Of a stretch of 64,000 nucleotides of DNA, positions 27,541 to 35,616 are shown one piece after another (within the stretch, counting starts at the first letter, position 1; the number at the start of each line of letters is the position of its first letter). This stretch comes from Nocardia pneumoniae NBRC 100136 (GTDB lineage: Bacteria; Actinomycetota; Actinomycetes; Mycobacteriales; Mycobacteriaceae): the NCBI RefSeq assembly GCF_000308755.1, contig NZ_BAGF01000030.1, forward strand, positions 1-64,000, written 5' to 3'. Under the pieces are notes generated by a model. That model searched no databases and was not told where the DNA came from. It saw only the letters and a list, made by a program, of their open reading frames with translations. The position numbers and the translations under genes are program-made.

Positions 27541-28017
27541 CTACGTGCAGGAGGTGTTCGTCAGACCAGTAGCCAGGGTGAGCCCGTACCCGAACATCAT
27601 GAAGAGAACCCCGACACTGCTCAGGATGAGCCGGGAACGGCCGATCCGAGAGCGGTTGGTCAGCAGACAGGTCATCAGGAAAATTCCGCTCGCCAGCATG
27701 ATCCCGGGGGCGGCGACCCGAAAAGCCTGCACGGCAATAAAGTCCACTCCGCGTGTCACTGTGTCGAGCCGATGGCCCGAGGTGGTGACGTTGCGGCGCT
27801 CGATCTCCTCGGATGTCGGTGATAGCGGCGTGGCCTCGGTGGTGTCACCGATGACGCGGTCGGGCACAACAAGGCGGTTGCCGCCCCCACAGTGATCACT
27901 GTTCTGGAGCAGGCCGTAACCGGTCAGGTAGATGGCCGGTCCGACAAAGATCGAGGTCACGATGTATATCAGGGCGACCAGGACCGGGCGGCTGCGGAGC
28001 TTCATCGTGCTCATCAT
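27541..28017 (-). CDS. predicted membrane protein (158 aa), unknown
   Basis: Unrecognised. Three hydrophobic segments: residues 10-35 (LVALIYIVTSIFVGPAIYL), about 95-120 (AVQAFRVAAPGIMLASGIFL), about 130-150. The loop between the first two (SDHCGGGNRLVVPDRV and a polar stretch) is probably extracytoplasmic. Several in-frame Met codons (28017, 28014, 28005) are possible starts. Last gene of a minus-strand run with the DUF4254, Cys-rich and resolvase-like genes; 24 nt separates it from DUF4254, so it is probably co-transcribed. Confidence 0.7.
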   Translation of the reverse strand: MMSTMKLRSRPVLVALIYIVTSIFVGPAIYLTGYGLLQNSDHCGGGNRLVVPDRVIGDTTEATPLSPTSEEIERRNVTTSGHRLDTVTRGVDFIAVQAFRVAAPGIMLASGIFLMTCLLTNRSRIGRSRLILSSVGVLFMMFGYGLTLATGLTNTSCT

Positions 28018-28041
28018 AGAGATGGGATGTGGATGGCGGTT

Positions 28042-28488
28042 TCACTGCGCCACAACCAGATTAGGGAGGCGGCGCGTTCCCGCGGCCAGTTCGAAGGACA
28101 GATCGCTGTAGCCGAGGGAGAGTTCGGCGAGTTGTTGCCATACGTAGTGGATGTGCGGCTCCTGTGTGTCGTGGTGCAATGCGGTGTGGGCGAGCACGGA
28201 GTATTTGGCGAGGCGGTCGACTACCGCGCCGATCGTTTCGGTGTGCATGTACGCCGCGCCCAGTGCCTGCGGCAATGCGGACGCGACCCAGCGGTCGATG
28301 TGCCGGGTCAGCCTCGTGCGATGGTGGTCGATTTCCTGCCGTGCCGCGTACGGGGTGTCCAAGCGTGCCTCGTGGAGTGCGGCGAGTTCGTACGCTGCCT
28401 CCAGGACCGGGTGCGGCTGGCGGATGCTGCCCGTGCATGCTTCGAGCACAAGAGTTTTGGATGGCAGGAGCGGCCCGCTGTCGGTCAC
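28042..28488 (-). CDS. DUF4254-domain protein
   Basis: 148 aa, all-helical. The pattern HPVLEAAYELAALHEARL...RLTRHIDRWV and YSVLAHTAL...WQQLAELSLGYSDL (quoted in parts) matches the actinobacterial DUF4254 family, of unknown function. Its GTG start overlaps the stop of the upstream Cys-rich gene by 4 nt (GTGA), showing translational coupling. DUF4254 genes are often found beside XRE/DUF397 systems, as here. Confidence 0.75.
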   Translation of the reverse strand: MTDSGPLLPSKTLVLEACTGSIRQPHPVLEAAYELAALHEARLDTPYAARQEIDHHRTRLTRHIDRWVASALPQALGAAYMHTETIGAVVDRLAKYSVLAHTALHHDTQEPHIHYVWQQLAELSLGYSDLSFELAAGTRRLPNLVVAQ

Positions 28489-28823
28489 CGCGCGTCCCCT
28501 TCGTCCGATGCGATGTCGCGTGCCAAAGCGCTGAGCCCATCGAGAACCTGTTGAAACGTCTGGGCTTTCGGCATGCCCTCAGGACGTGATCCGTGGTCGC
28601 TGTTGTCGGCGGGAAAGGCGATGCCGCGCAGGTATGCACGCTCACGCGGGCTCAATTCCGGCGGCTTGACCCGGCCGTAGTGGACGAGCGTGCAGTACGC
28701 GACCCACTTCCATGCGCAGCGATCAATCCGGCACGTGCGATGCCGCTGCATTTGCCGGTGCGCCAACTCGGTCTCGGCGAGGCCGCAGATGCTCGGCGGG
28801 GTGACGAGAGTGACTTCGCTCAT
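28485..28823 (-). CDS. small Cys-containing protein (112 aa), unknown
   Basis: Unrecognised. Residues 13-50 carry four cysteines (ICGL, RTCRIDRCAWKW, YCTL) and two His-rich stretches (LAHRQMQRHR), a possible metal site; the remainder is polar with ELSPRERAYLRGIAFP. Start ATG 28823 shares a base with the stop of the upstream resolvase-like gene (TGATG). Middle gene of the four-gene minus-strand operon. Confidence 0.7.
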   Translation of the reverse strand: MSEVTLVTPPSICGLAETELAHRQMQRHRTCRIDRCAWKWVAYCTLVHYGRVKPPELSPRERAYLRGIAFPADNSDHGSRPEGMPKAQTFQQVLDGLSALARDIASDEGDAR

Positions 28824-29209
28824 CACGCTGCTCCCATCTCGATACCGGAAGCCGATCGCGCCCATGTGCCGTGCGGTGAAACGGTTTCCAGGTCGTAGCC
28901 TTCGTCGCAGATCAGCGCGGGCTGGTTGTTCACGTGCTCCAGATCGAACACGACGATGATCTCGACACCCAGCCCAGCGGCCATGCCGAGCGCGTACCGG
29001 ATCGGCTCGCGCTCGTCGGCTGGCGGGCGGACCGTGTACACGTACTGGTAGCCCAGCGTGCGGGCGTGCCGCTGCACCTCGTTCGCATGACGCGGCGCGT
29101 GCGGTCCGGACACGTCGCCGCGCACGAACCCAATTGCCTTCGGCCGGCCGGTCATTGGCGGCGCAATGATGTCGGTGGGTGGTGGTTTGATGATGTGGGT
29201 GTAGGTCAT
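28823..29209 (-). CDS. resolvase-fold-like small protein (128 aa)
   Basis: The middle of the protein resembles the N-terminal fold of serine recombinases: AIGFVRGDVSGPH, EVQRHARTLGYQYVYTVRPP, GLGVEIIVVFDLEHV. A catalytic Ser is not at the usual RVS spacing, and no DNA-binding domain follows, so it is unlikely to be an active recombinase. ATG 29209 has a GGGGGA ribosome site. First gene of the operon opposite the XRE regulator. Homology is inferred by eye from pattern only. Confidence 0.6.
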   Translation of the reverse strand: MTYTHIIKPPPTDIIAPPMTGRPKAIGFVRGDVSGPHAPRHANEVQRHARTLGYQYVYTVRPPADEREPIRYALGMAAGLGVEIIVVFDLEHVNNQPALICDEGYDLETVSPHGTWARSASGIEMGAA

Positions 29210-29426
29210 GGTTCCCCCGGAACGTGGTCGGTGGGTTGGTTCGTCAGGCGTCCGGGCAACCGGCACCAACTCGCTACACCCGCTAGCTTGGTTCCTGGGA
29301 AGTCAACGGGGGATAGTCGAAGCTGTTGCGGCTCCCGCAAGTTGGGAGTTGGGTCTACGAACTTGTGGTGTCACTCGGACGCCATGACCAAGCACACCAC
29401 CAGTGACAGATCGGTTTCAGGGAAAT

Positions 29427-29471
29427 CGGATGACCGACAGCAATTCATCCGAAACTGTACGGAGTCATCCG
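29427..29471. promoter_or_regulatory. repeated TCATCCG sites, candidate XRE operator
   Basis: CGGATGA (29427-29433), TCATCCG (29445-29451) and TCATCCG (29465-29471). The first two form an inverted repeat with an 11-bp gap; the last two are direct repeats exactly 20 bp apart, extended as TCATCCGAAACTG and TCATCCGACAGTG. They lie 67-111 bp upstream of the XRE start, in the 328-nt divergent gap, where no other gene is seen. Confidence 0.65.
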
Positions 29472-29537
29472 ACAGTGCAGTAGAACTGACCCGATTTCGT
29501 GTGTGATCCGATCCGATTCCGCGATGAAGGGGAGGCC

Positions 29538-30458
29538 ATGACCAGCGGTATTGACGATGACACCATCGACACCGGACCGAGTTCGACACTGCCGAGACGT
29601 CAACTCGGGCGTTTTCTGCGCGAGGCCCGCGAGGCGAGCGGCTTCACCCTCGCCGCCGCGGCGAAGCTGGTCGACCTATCCCCGCCCGCCCTCCAGCGCA
29701 TCGAGACCGGCCAGACGCAGAAGGTCCGCAAGCAAGACGTCCGCGCTCTGTGCGAGCTCTATGGAGTGAGTCCAGAAGACACCCAGCGCGCGATAGACCT
29801 CGCGGATCTCGGCAGGACGCAGAGCTGGTATCACGCATACGGGGGCCTGTACTCCACCGCGTTCAACATGTACGTCGGGCTCGAATCGGCTGCGCGACAG
29901 TTGGTCACATACCACGAACACGTTCCGGGACTGTTGCAGACTCCTGACTATGCACGCGCTGTCATCGGCGCATATCCGGGATTCAACGACTGCGCTGATA
30001 TCGACCGGCGAGTGGAACTCCGACTCAAGCGACAAGCCATCGTCACCCGCAAGGTGAACCCGGTCATGTTGGAAGTACTACTTCACGAGTCGGCGCTGTA
30101 CCGGGTGGTCGGTGGCCGAAAGGTCATGGTGTCTCAGCTTCGCCACTTGGCCGAGATCTCCAAGTTGCCCAACGTCGTCTTGCGGATAGTCCCGTATGGC
30201 GCGGGGCTGATCTGGGGCATGCCGCACGGTTCGTTCACCGTTGTGGAGTTCGATACGAATTCCAAGGGCAAGCCTATCGAGCCGCCGGTTGTGTTCATGG
30301 AAGGAGGGCCGACCCCGGACGTGTACCTGGAGAAGCCGGACGAGGTACGGCTCTATAGTGAGCTTGCTTCGGCCATTCGGAGCGTATCGCTGGACGATAG
30401 GCAGACCCGGGACCTGCTTCGCCGGGTGACGAAGGAGTATGAACGTGACCAGCATTGA
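29538..30458 (+). CDS. XRE HTH + DUF5753 regulator (WhiJ-like)
   Basis: 306 aa. N-terminal XRE helix-turn-helix (RFLREAREASGFTLAAAAKL, DLSPPALQRIETGQ; residues about 20-75) and a C-terminal DUF5753 domain (LVTYHEHVPGLLQTPDYARA, ALYRVVGGRKVM, LRIVPYGAG, VVFMEGG). This is the standard build of the WhiJ-like regulators of Streptomyces and Nocardia that pair with DUF397 proteins. Here three DUF397 genes follow; the first overlaps its end by 20 nt. It probably represses its own operon through the sites at 29427-29471. Confidence 0.93.
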   Translation: MTSGIDDDTIDTGPSSTLPRRQLGRFLREAREASGFTLAAAAKLVDLSPPALQRIETGQTQKVRKQDVRALCELYGVSPEDTQRAIDLADLGRTQSWYHAYGGLYSTAFNMYVGLESAARQLVTYHEHVPGLLQTPDYARAVIGAYPGFNDCADIDRRVELRLKRQAIVTRKVNPVMLEVLLHESALYRVVGGRKVMVSQLRHLAEISKLPNVVLRIVPYGAGLIWGMPHGSFTVVEFDTNSKGKPIEPPVVFMEGGPTPDVYLEKPDEVRLYSELASAIRSVSLDDRQTRDLLRRVTKEYERDQH

Positions 30459-30654
30459 CCTATCCGGAGCCGAGTGGTTCAAGAGCAGCTACAGCGGCAG
30501 CCAGAGTGATTGTGTCGAGGTAGCGTGGCTGCCGGAGGGCAGTGTCGGCGTTCGTGACTCGAAGAACCCGACCGGTCCGGCGCTGGTCTTCAGCCACGGT
30601 GAGTGGGACGCTTTCACCGCAGGCGTGAACGACGGCGAGTTCAACCGGCCCTGA
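30439..30654 (+). CDS. DUF397 protein, copy 1
   Basis: 71 aa. Core WFKSSYSGSQSDCVEVAW, GVRDSKNPTGPALVF, EWDAFTAGV is the DUF397 signature (BldB-related small proteins). The gene starts inside the end of the XRE gene (ATG 30439; GTG 30445 is an alternative), so the two are translationally linked. DUF397 proteins are thought to bind and modulate their XRE partner. Confidence 0.92.
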   Translation: MNVTSIDLSGAEWFKSSYSGSQSDCVEVAWLPEGSVGVRDSKNPTGPALVFSHGEWDAFTAGVNDGEFNRP

Positions 30655-31130
30655 CCATCGTGGGGGTAACCGCGTGACTCGCTGCGGTGGATGGCGAAGG
30701 TGTGAGCATGAAGGTTGATGTGTCCAAAGCTGTTTGGTTCAAGAGCAGCTACAGCGGCAGCCAGACCGACTGCGTCGAGGTGGCGTGGCTTGACAAAGGC
30801 GGCGCCGGTGTTCGCGACTCGAAGAACCCGACAGGTCCGGCGCTGGTCTTCGCCCCTGGTGAGTGGGATGCCTTCACGGCGGGCGTCATCGACGGCGAGT
30901 TCCATCGCCCCGCCTGACAAAGGAGCTCGAGCGTGACCAGCGTTGACCTGTCCAGTGTGGAGTGGTTCAAGAGCAGTTACAGCGGCGGCCAGACCGAGTG
31001 CGTCGAAGTGGCGTGGTTTGACGGCGGCCGGGTCGGTGTCCGGGATTCGAAGAATCCGACCGGCCCGGCGCTGCTGTTCACCCCGGGTGAGTGGGATGTC
31101 TTCACGGCGGGCGTCATTGACGGCGAGTTG
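30466..31130 (+). repeat. tandem triplication of the DUF397 gene
   Basis: Three successive copies of a roughly 210-nt segment (conserved cores at about 30475-30640, 30736-30903 and 30961-31128) retain long stretches of identical DNA, for example around GGTTCAAGAGCAG in each copy. They differ mainly at codon third positions and in the N-terminal and post-EVAW segments. Confidence 0.85.
30708..30917 (+). CDS. DUF397 protein, copy 2
   Basis: 69 aa, almost the same core as copy 1 (WFKSSYSGSQTDCVEVAW, GVRDSKNPTGPALVFAPG). ATG 30708 has GAAGG upstream. Arose by tandem duplication; the variable residues are concentrated at the N-terminus and after EVAW. Confidence 0.92.
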   Translation: MKVDVSKAVWFKSSYSGSQTDCVEVAWLDKGGAGVRDSKNPTGPALVFAPGEWDAFTAGVIDGEFHRPA

Positions 31131-31163
31131 GCCGGACGCGCCGCCGAGAATGCGACTGCCTGA
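30933..31163 (+). CDS. DUF397 protein, copy 3
   Basis: 76 aa. Same core (WFKSSYSGGQTECVEVAW, GVRDSKNPTGPALLFTPG) with a longer C-terminus. GTG 30933 has GGAGC upstream. Its end overlaps the following nucleotidyltransferase gene by 14 nt, so the whole run XRE-DUF397x3-NTase is one operon. Confidence 0.92.
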   Translation: MTSVDLSSVEWFKSSYSGGQTECVEVAWFDGGRVGVRDSKNPTGPALLFTPGEWDVFTAGVIDGELAGRAAENATA

Positions 31164-31776
31164 GGTGGCGGGGCGTCTGCTTTCGGCCGAGGAAGCCGCT
31201 GAGCTCTGGGCGGCGTGGACGCCCGCCGAAGTCGCGGAACGGATGTCGGGTGTCACGGTCCCGTGGTGTATAGCGGCTGGGTGGGCGCTCGACCTGTTCA
31301 CCGGAGGCGACGCCCGGAAGCACAGTGATCTGGAAATCGCCGTCCCGGCAGCCGGATTCGGCGAGGTTGCCGCTGCTTTCCCCGGCTTCGAGTGGGACGT
31401 GGTCGGCGACGGGCGGGTCTGGCCGTTTCCGGCGGAGGCGGCGAAACATCATCAGACCTGGCTGCGCGAACCCGCGACCGGGCGCTATCGCGTCGACGTG
31501 TTTCGTGAGCTGCACGTCGGCGATCGATGGGTGTGCCGCCGTGACCCGTCGATCACCCTGCCCTACGAAGAACTGATCCTTCACACCAGCGAGGGCATTC
31601 CCTACACGGCTCCTGAGGTCGCACTCCTGTTCAAGGCGAAAGCACGCCGTGACAAAGACGAAGCCGACTTCCGGCGCGTGCTACCCGCGATGGACCGATC
31701 ACAAAGGTCCCGGCTGTCCGAATGGCTGTCTCGCGTCTGCCCCGGGCACCCGTGGCTCGAAGCCTTGATCGCTTGA
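31150..31776 (+). CDS. nucleotidyltransferase-fold protein (aminoglycoside adenylyltransferase-like)
   Basis: 208 aa. IAAGWALDLFTGGDARKHSDLEIAV corresponds to the GGWA(L/I)D...R.HxDxD(V/I)xV pattern of ANT(2'')-type nucleotidyltransferases, but here read AGW and SDLEIAV, i.e. the second acidic residue is Glu. A helical C-terminal part with FKAKARRDKDEADF is also family-like. ATG 31150 lies within the end of DUF397 copy 3. Whether it modifies a drug, a nucleotide or a protein is unknown; placement in the regulator operon argues against a simple resistance gene. Confidence 0.75.
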   Translation: MRLPEVAGRLLSAEEAAELWAAWTPAEVAERMSGVTVPWCIAAGWALDLFTGGDARKHSDLEIAVPAAGFGEVAAAFPGFEWDVVGDGRVWPFPAEAAKHHQTWLREPATGRYRVDVFRELHVGDRWVCRRDPSITLPYEELILHTSEGIPYTAPEVALLFKAKARRDKDEADFRRVLPAMDRSQRSRLSEWLSRVCPGHPWLEALIA

Positions 31777-31849
31777 TGCGTCGGCCGCCCGAGGTGGTTC
31801 GCCAGCCGTTTCGTCCGATGTGACCGCACCAGCTCACGGCGTGCCTGAT

Positions 31850-32527
31850 ATGAAGGTCCGGGTGGAGCGGAAGAAGTTGCTGGAGCCGACGCTGACGGAG
31901 TTGCCGCACGGGCCGCACGGTCTAGCGCGTGATCTGGTAACCGGGTCGCAGCGGCAGCGGCTCTTGTACGGCGTGACGGTCGTCGTCGCGGATCGCGGCT
32001 ATCTCACCGTGACGGTCGCGGATATCGCGGCGGCGGCGAAGGTTTCGCGTCGGACGTTCTACCAGCATTTTCACGACAAGGAAGCATGCTTCCTCGCCGC
32101 GGCCGAGGCGGGCCGGGATCTGATGATCGAGCATCTCGAGCGCGTGATGCGGCAGGTGTTCGCCGAACCGGTCGAGCCGCTGGAGGCTCTGCGGCTCGGC
32201 ATCCGCGAATATCTCACCTTGTTGCGGGACGAACCGTCGTTCGCCCGCTCGTTCTATCTGGAGACCGCCGTGGCCGGGTCGCGCGCGGTTGAGTCGTTCG
32301 AACGATGCCAGCGCTGGTTCGCCGGGTTCATCCGATCGTGGCGTGAAGCGGCGGGCCCCGTCGATCCATCGGTGCCGGATTACGCGTATCTCGCGGTGAC
32401 CGATGCGACCAACGAGGCCGTCCGCCGAACCCTCCGCGCCGGAGGCGACTTGCTCGAGCTCGAGGACACCGTGCTGTACATCCACCGCGCGCTGCTCGGT
32501 TTGGCGACGTCTGCCGCCGATGGGTGA
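31850..32527 (+). CDS. TetR-family transcriptional regulator
   Basis: 225 aa from ATG 31850 (GTG 31820 would give 235). LPHGPHGLARDLVTGSQRQR precedes the HTH (YLTVTVADIAAAAKVSRRTF, YQHFHDKEACF), then an all-helical effector domain with FYLETAVAGSRAVESF. No divergent partner: the next gene is convergent (lipoprotein), so its targets may be elsewhere. No operator is obvious. Confidence 0.88.
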   Translation: MKVRVERKKLLEPTLTELPHGPHGLARDLVTGSQRQRLLYGVTVVVADRGYLTVTVADIAAAAKVSRRTFYQHFHDKEACFLAAAEAGRDLMIEHLERVMRQVFAEPVEPLEALRLGIREYLTLLRDEPSFARSFYLETAVAGSRAVESFERCQRWFAGFIRSWREAAGPVDPSVPDYAYLAVTDATNEAVRRTLRAGGDLLELEDTVLYIHRALLGLATSAADG

Positions 32528-32564
32528 CACTTTCTGGCCCAACTCGACCCCGTCGAGCCGGTCC

Positions 32565-33233
32565 CTAGCGGTGAGCGCCGGGATCGGCGACCTCGTCCGG
32601 GATCGACGGGTTCGGGGTGACCTTGCGGCCGTCCGAGTCGAGGGTGTAGGTGACGACCACCGGACCGCCCGAGGGGCAGCAGTTGGCATCGTTGCCGGTC
32701 AGCCAGCGATAGCGCACCTGGACACCGCGGTCGGAGGAACCGGCCACGCTCGTGTACGACGTCGCCTTCAGCGTCGCGGTGCCGAGATACCCGTCGTGGT
32801 CGAAGAACAGCACATGGTAGGGCGAGCTGGCCGTGCCGCGCGGCGTTGCCGCAAGCACCCAGAGCAGCTGCGGGCAGGAGCCGACCGGCGCGTCGGTGGC
32901 GCTGTCGATGATGTACGGGTCACCGCCAACCGAAGGGCCGAGCGATGTGATCGCGCTGTTGACCACGCCCGAGTTCAGATCGACGCACCTGCCCTTACCT
33001 GCGGTGGCAGGGCCGTCATCGGCCTGCGTGCGCGTGGTCACCGGCGGCCGCTGCACCGGTGTGTCCTGCGTCGAGTCCGAACCAGTCGGTGCGGCGGTGG
33101 CGGACGCGGTTGCTCGGCCCGATGTGCCGGGCGTCGGCTGTCCGGTCGCCGATGGCGTCGCGGTGCTCTGGCATCCCGTGACCACACCGGTCACCAAGAT
33201 CGCCGCGAAAACCGTGCCGATGATCGTCCTCAT
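32565..33233 (-). CDS. LppP/LprE-family lipoprotein
   Basis: 222 aa. Signal peptide with lipobox GVVTGC (Cys about 21), a Thr/Pro/Ser-rich linker to residue 75, then a folded domain with CPQLLWVLA, SPYHVLFFDHDGYLGTAT, VQVRYRW and GPVVVTYTLDSDGR, the pattern of mycobacterial LppP/LprE proteins. GGGAGGG precedes ATG 33233. Surface lipoprotein of unknown function. Confidence 0.85.
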   Translation of the reverse strand: MRTIIGTVFAAILVTGVVTGCQSTATPSATGQPTPGTSGRATASATAAPTGSDSTQDTPVQRPPVTTRTQADDGPATAGKGRCVDLNSGVVNSAITSLGPSVGGDPYIIDSATDAPVGSCPQLLWVLAATPRGTASSPYHVLFFDHDGYLGTATLKATSYTSVAGSSDRGVQVRYRWLTGNDANCCPSGGPVVVTYTLDSDGRKVTPNPSIPDEVADPGAHR

Positions 33234-33375
33234 CCGAATGCCCTCCCGAATTGGCTCTGCCGGGTAGGTCGGATCCGGGAGGGTTGCTGTTACGCCCCGG
33301 ATATGTGGGCTTGCTCCGGCATCGCGCGAAAGTCCGCCGCTGCCAGGAAATCGAGCGGCTGTTGTCACGGCGAGC

Positions 33376-33960
33376 TCAGAAACCGTTGGGGTGATGGGAA
33401 AGCCAGCTCGCATGCCGATGCATCAGCGTGTCACGTTCGGCGGCAGTGGGCAGCAGAACATCCGTGCCGCCATCGTAGGGATGGTGAATCCGTTCCAAGG
33501 ACGAATCGCAAATCATGACCCCTGCGGTGTCGTCGTCGGCGACGGCGCGCAGAAGGTCATCGACAGCGCCGTGCTGCCAGGGGATCTGGCTGACGAACAG
33601 GTGGGTGTAGGAGATGAACTCGGCGTCGGTCTCGGCCGGGTCATTGCAGACCGAGGTCCAGTAGCGGGCACCGGGATGCCATTGTGCGTGGTCATCGGGC
33701 CGCGTGCCTGGCGCGGGACGGTTGGACCAGTCGCACGTGATGAGGTAGACCTCTTGCCCGGCGAACAACTCGTCCAGGACCGTGTTGTATCGGTCGAGCA
33801 CAATGCTGTATTCGCCAGCAGTTTCTGGATAGCGCTTCGACCCGGGCAGGCTATGGAACCGTACCCATCGATCCCGATAGGCATGCTTGAGCTCATCAGC
33901 CAACGGGGGACACAGCGGCCAACATTGTTGCCAGAGCTCCAGTAGATCGTCACCGCACAT
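33376..33960 (-). CDS. DUF3885-like conserved protein (194 aa)
   Basis: Soluble protein with Trp/Tyr-rich motifs RWVRFHSLPGSKRYP, EYSIVLDRYNTVLDELF, YLITCDWSN and VMICDSSLERIHHPYDGG. The RYP...EY.I.L.RYNTVLDELF segment resembles the DUF3885 family; function unknown. ATG 33960 is supported by TACCGT 6 nt upstream. Followed by nothing on the same strand until the lipoprotein 142 nt away. Confidence 0.7.
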   Translation of the reverse strand: MCGDDLLELWQQCWPLCPPLADELKHAYRDRWVRFHSLPGSKRYPETAGEYSIVLDRYNTVLDELFAGQEVYLITCDWSNRPAPGTRPDDHAQWHPGARYWTSVCNDPAETDAEFISYTHLFVSQIPWQHGAVDDLLRAVADDDTAGVMICDSSLERIHHPYDGGTDVLLPTAAERDTLMHRHASWLSHHPNGF

Positions 33961-33966
33961 CCGATC

Positions 33967-33972
33967 ACGGTA
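33967..33972 (-). promoter_or_regulatory. -10 hexamer TACCGT of DUF3885-like gene (leaderless type)
   Basis: TANNNT hexamer 6 nt before ATG 33960, in the 18-nt gap after the upstream CSLREA gene. Confidence 0.5.
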
Positions 33973-33978
33973 TCCGCA

Positions 33979-35103
33979 CTAGGGCACGCTTCTGTCGCCT
34001 GGACCGGTGAGGTCGCAGGAAGCATCGTCGCCGGTGTTGCCGCCTTCGGAGACGATCCTCGCGAACACCTTTGCGCAGTTGGCCAGGGCGGTACCGGATG
34101 TGTTCCCCGTGATGGTGGAGTTCCGCAATATCACGGTGCCGAACGGAACATCGACCACATCCGTCACCTGGCGGGGGAGGGTGTCGAGGTAGGCGGGCGC
34201 TACGTTGATGCCGCCGCCCGCGTCGGAGGCACTGTTTCCGGTGATGGTGGCACGATCGAAAGTCACCACGCCGCGGCCCCGGACGTCCACGCCGCCGCCG
34301 CGTCCGGCGAATCCACCTGGGCGGTACCACACTCCGGGATTGATCACGCGGTTGTCGGAGATCGTCGAGTTGGTGAAGGTGCAGGTGTTATCGCATCGCA
34401 CGCCGCCCGCCTCGCCGGATGTGTTGCCGGTGATGGTCGTATTCCTGGTCTGGAGATCCGATCCCGGCACGTTGAAGATCCCGCCGCCGTATCCAGCGCT
34501 GTTGCCCCGGACCACGACATCATCGAGGACGAGGTTCGACGAGTTGGAGATTCCGCCGCCGCCGGTGTCGTAGTACGGGATCTCGTGCTGGGCGGTGACT
34601 CCACCGGTCACGGTCAACGCCGTCAACGTCACGGGCGCGGAGATGCTGAGCACCCTGTCGATCCCGTTGGCGTCCAGCACCGTCCGGTCGCGTCCCGCGC
34701 CACGAAGCGTCGTCGGCGCGGTGAGGTTCAGGTCGCCCGTAGTCGCATCGGGGTTGCGGCCCTGCACTTTCTGTGGGTCGGGAGGGATGGTCAAGAGGTA
34801 GCGCCCCTCGGGCACCACGACTGTGCTCCCTGGCCTGGCATTGGCGGCCTGGACTGCTGCGCGCAGTGTGCAGGTCCCGGCGACGGTACGGCATAGCCCG
34901 CTCCGCGGATCGGCCGCGACCCCGTCTGCCGTGGTATTCACAGTGATCACCGCTGGGGAATCCCCTCCGGGCGGGTTGTCGGCGTAGGCCGTTGGGGGCA
35001 ATCCGCTTGCGGTGCCGACGATCAGGGCGGTGATGGCGACGGCGCGTGCCGCCGCGGGAGATGTGCTCGTCCTCATGAAGTCTCTGATCCGATTCACGAA
35101 CAT
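33979..35103 (-). CDS. secreted CSLREA-domain right-handed beta-helix protein
   Basis: 374 aa from ATG 35103 (ATG 35076 is an alternative). Signal peptide (AVAITALIVGTASGLPPTAYA), then a CSLREA domain (VNTTADGV, GLCRTVAGTCTLRAAVQAAN; residues about 55-90) and a parallel beta-helix built of Asn/Gly-rich rungs (TITGNTSG occurs repeatedly, for example ITGNTSGEAGG, ITGNSASDAGG, ITGNTSGTAL). Such proteins are surface or secreted; enzymatic activity on polysaccharide is not shown by any motif. Confidence 0.85.
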   Translation of the reverse strand: MFVNRIRDFMRTSTSPAAARAVAITALIVGTASGLPPTAYADNPPGGDSPAVITVNTTADGVAADPRSGLCRTVAGTCTLRAAVQAANARPGSTVVVPEGRYLLTIPPDPQKVQGRNPDATTGDLNLTAPTTLRGAGRDRTVLDANGIDRVLSISAPVTLTALTVTGGVTAQHEIPYYDTGGGGISNSSNLVLDDVVVRGNSAGYGGGIFNVPGSDLQTRNTTITGNTSGEAGGVRCDNTCTFTNSTISDNRVINPGVWYRPGGFAGRGGGVDVRGRGVVTFDRATITGNSASDAGGGINVAPAYLDTLPRQVTDVVDVPFGTVILRNSTITGNTSGTALANCAKVFARIVSEGGNTGDDASCDLTGPGDRSVP

Positions 35104-35252
35104 GGAGTTGGGTGCGCTCGCGTATAAGTGGGGTACGCAAGCGTTTACAACTATGTCGCACAGTGGCGCCTCGTCGGTGGTGTTTCCGGAAATCCAGTCG
35201 CCAGGTCCGAACATCCGCGCATGCCGTCTACGACCACGGCACTGCGCCATGG

Positions 35253-35615
35253 TCAGGCCAGCTGGCGGATCAGCCTTTCGATGCCGTCTCCGGTCACCTG
35301 GTCGAGCGTGGCGGTGCGGCCGGTGATCAGGAGCAGGATGGCTGCGATAGGTCCGCGGATTTCGCTGCCGTTGCCGTATTCCCAGTCGACGTCGGTTGCG
35401 CTCAGATGGATTCCGTCCAGGCGGTGACGGCCCCACACCGGCCACCCGAACTGTACGGCCCGGTCGGCCGCCGCGGCGGCCGCGGTGGGCGCGACGGCGA
35501 TGTCGCGACCGAGCGGGATCGCGATGTCCTGGCCGTGGACCATGGTGTCGAACAGGGTGTTGCGGTAGTCGGTCAGTTTCGGCAACCGTCGCGAGGCCGC
35601 GTGCAGGGCGGCCAC
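35253..35615 (-). pseudogene. truncated maleylpyruvate-isomerase/DinB-fold protein (TIGR03083-like), C-terminal half
   Basis: The frame to 35253 encodes LTDYRNTLFDTMVHGQDIAIP, HLSATDVDWEYGNGSEIRGP and ILLLITGRTATLDQVTG, the typical second half of mycothiol-dependent maleylpyruvate isomerase-like proteins. Continuing upstream in the same frame, TPSLCAGWRIREV at about 35618-35655 resembles the family's N-terminal motif, but roughly 100 residues that should lie between are absent. An internal deletion next to the IS256 remnant is the simplest explanation. Confidence 0.6.
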
Positions 35616-35616
35616 T

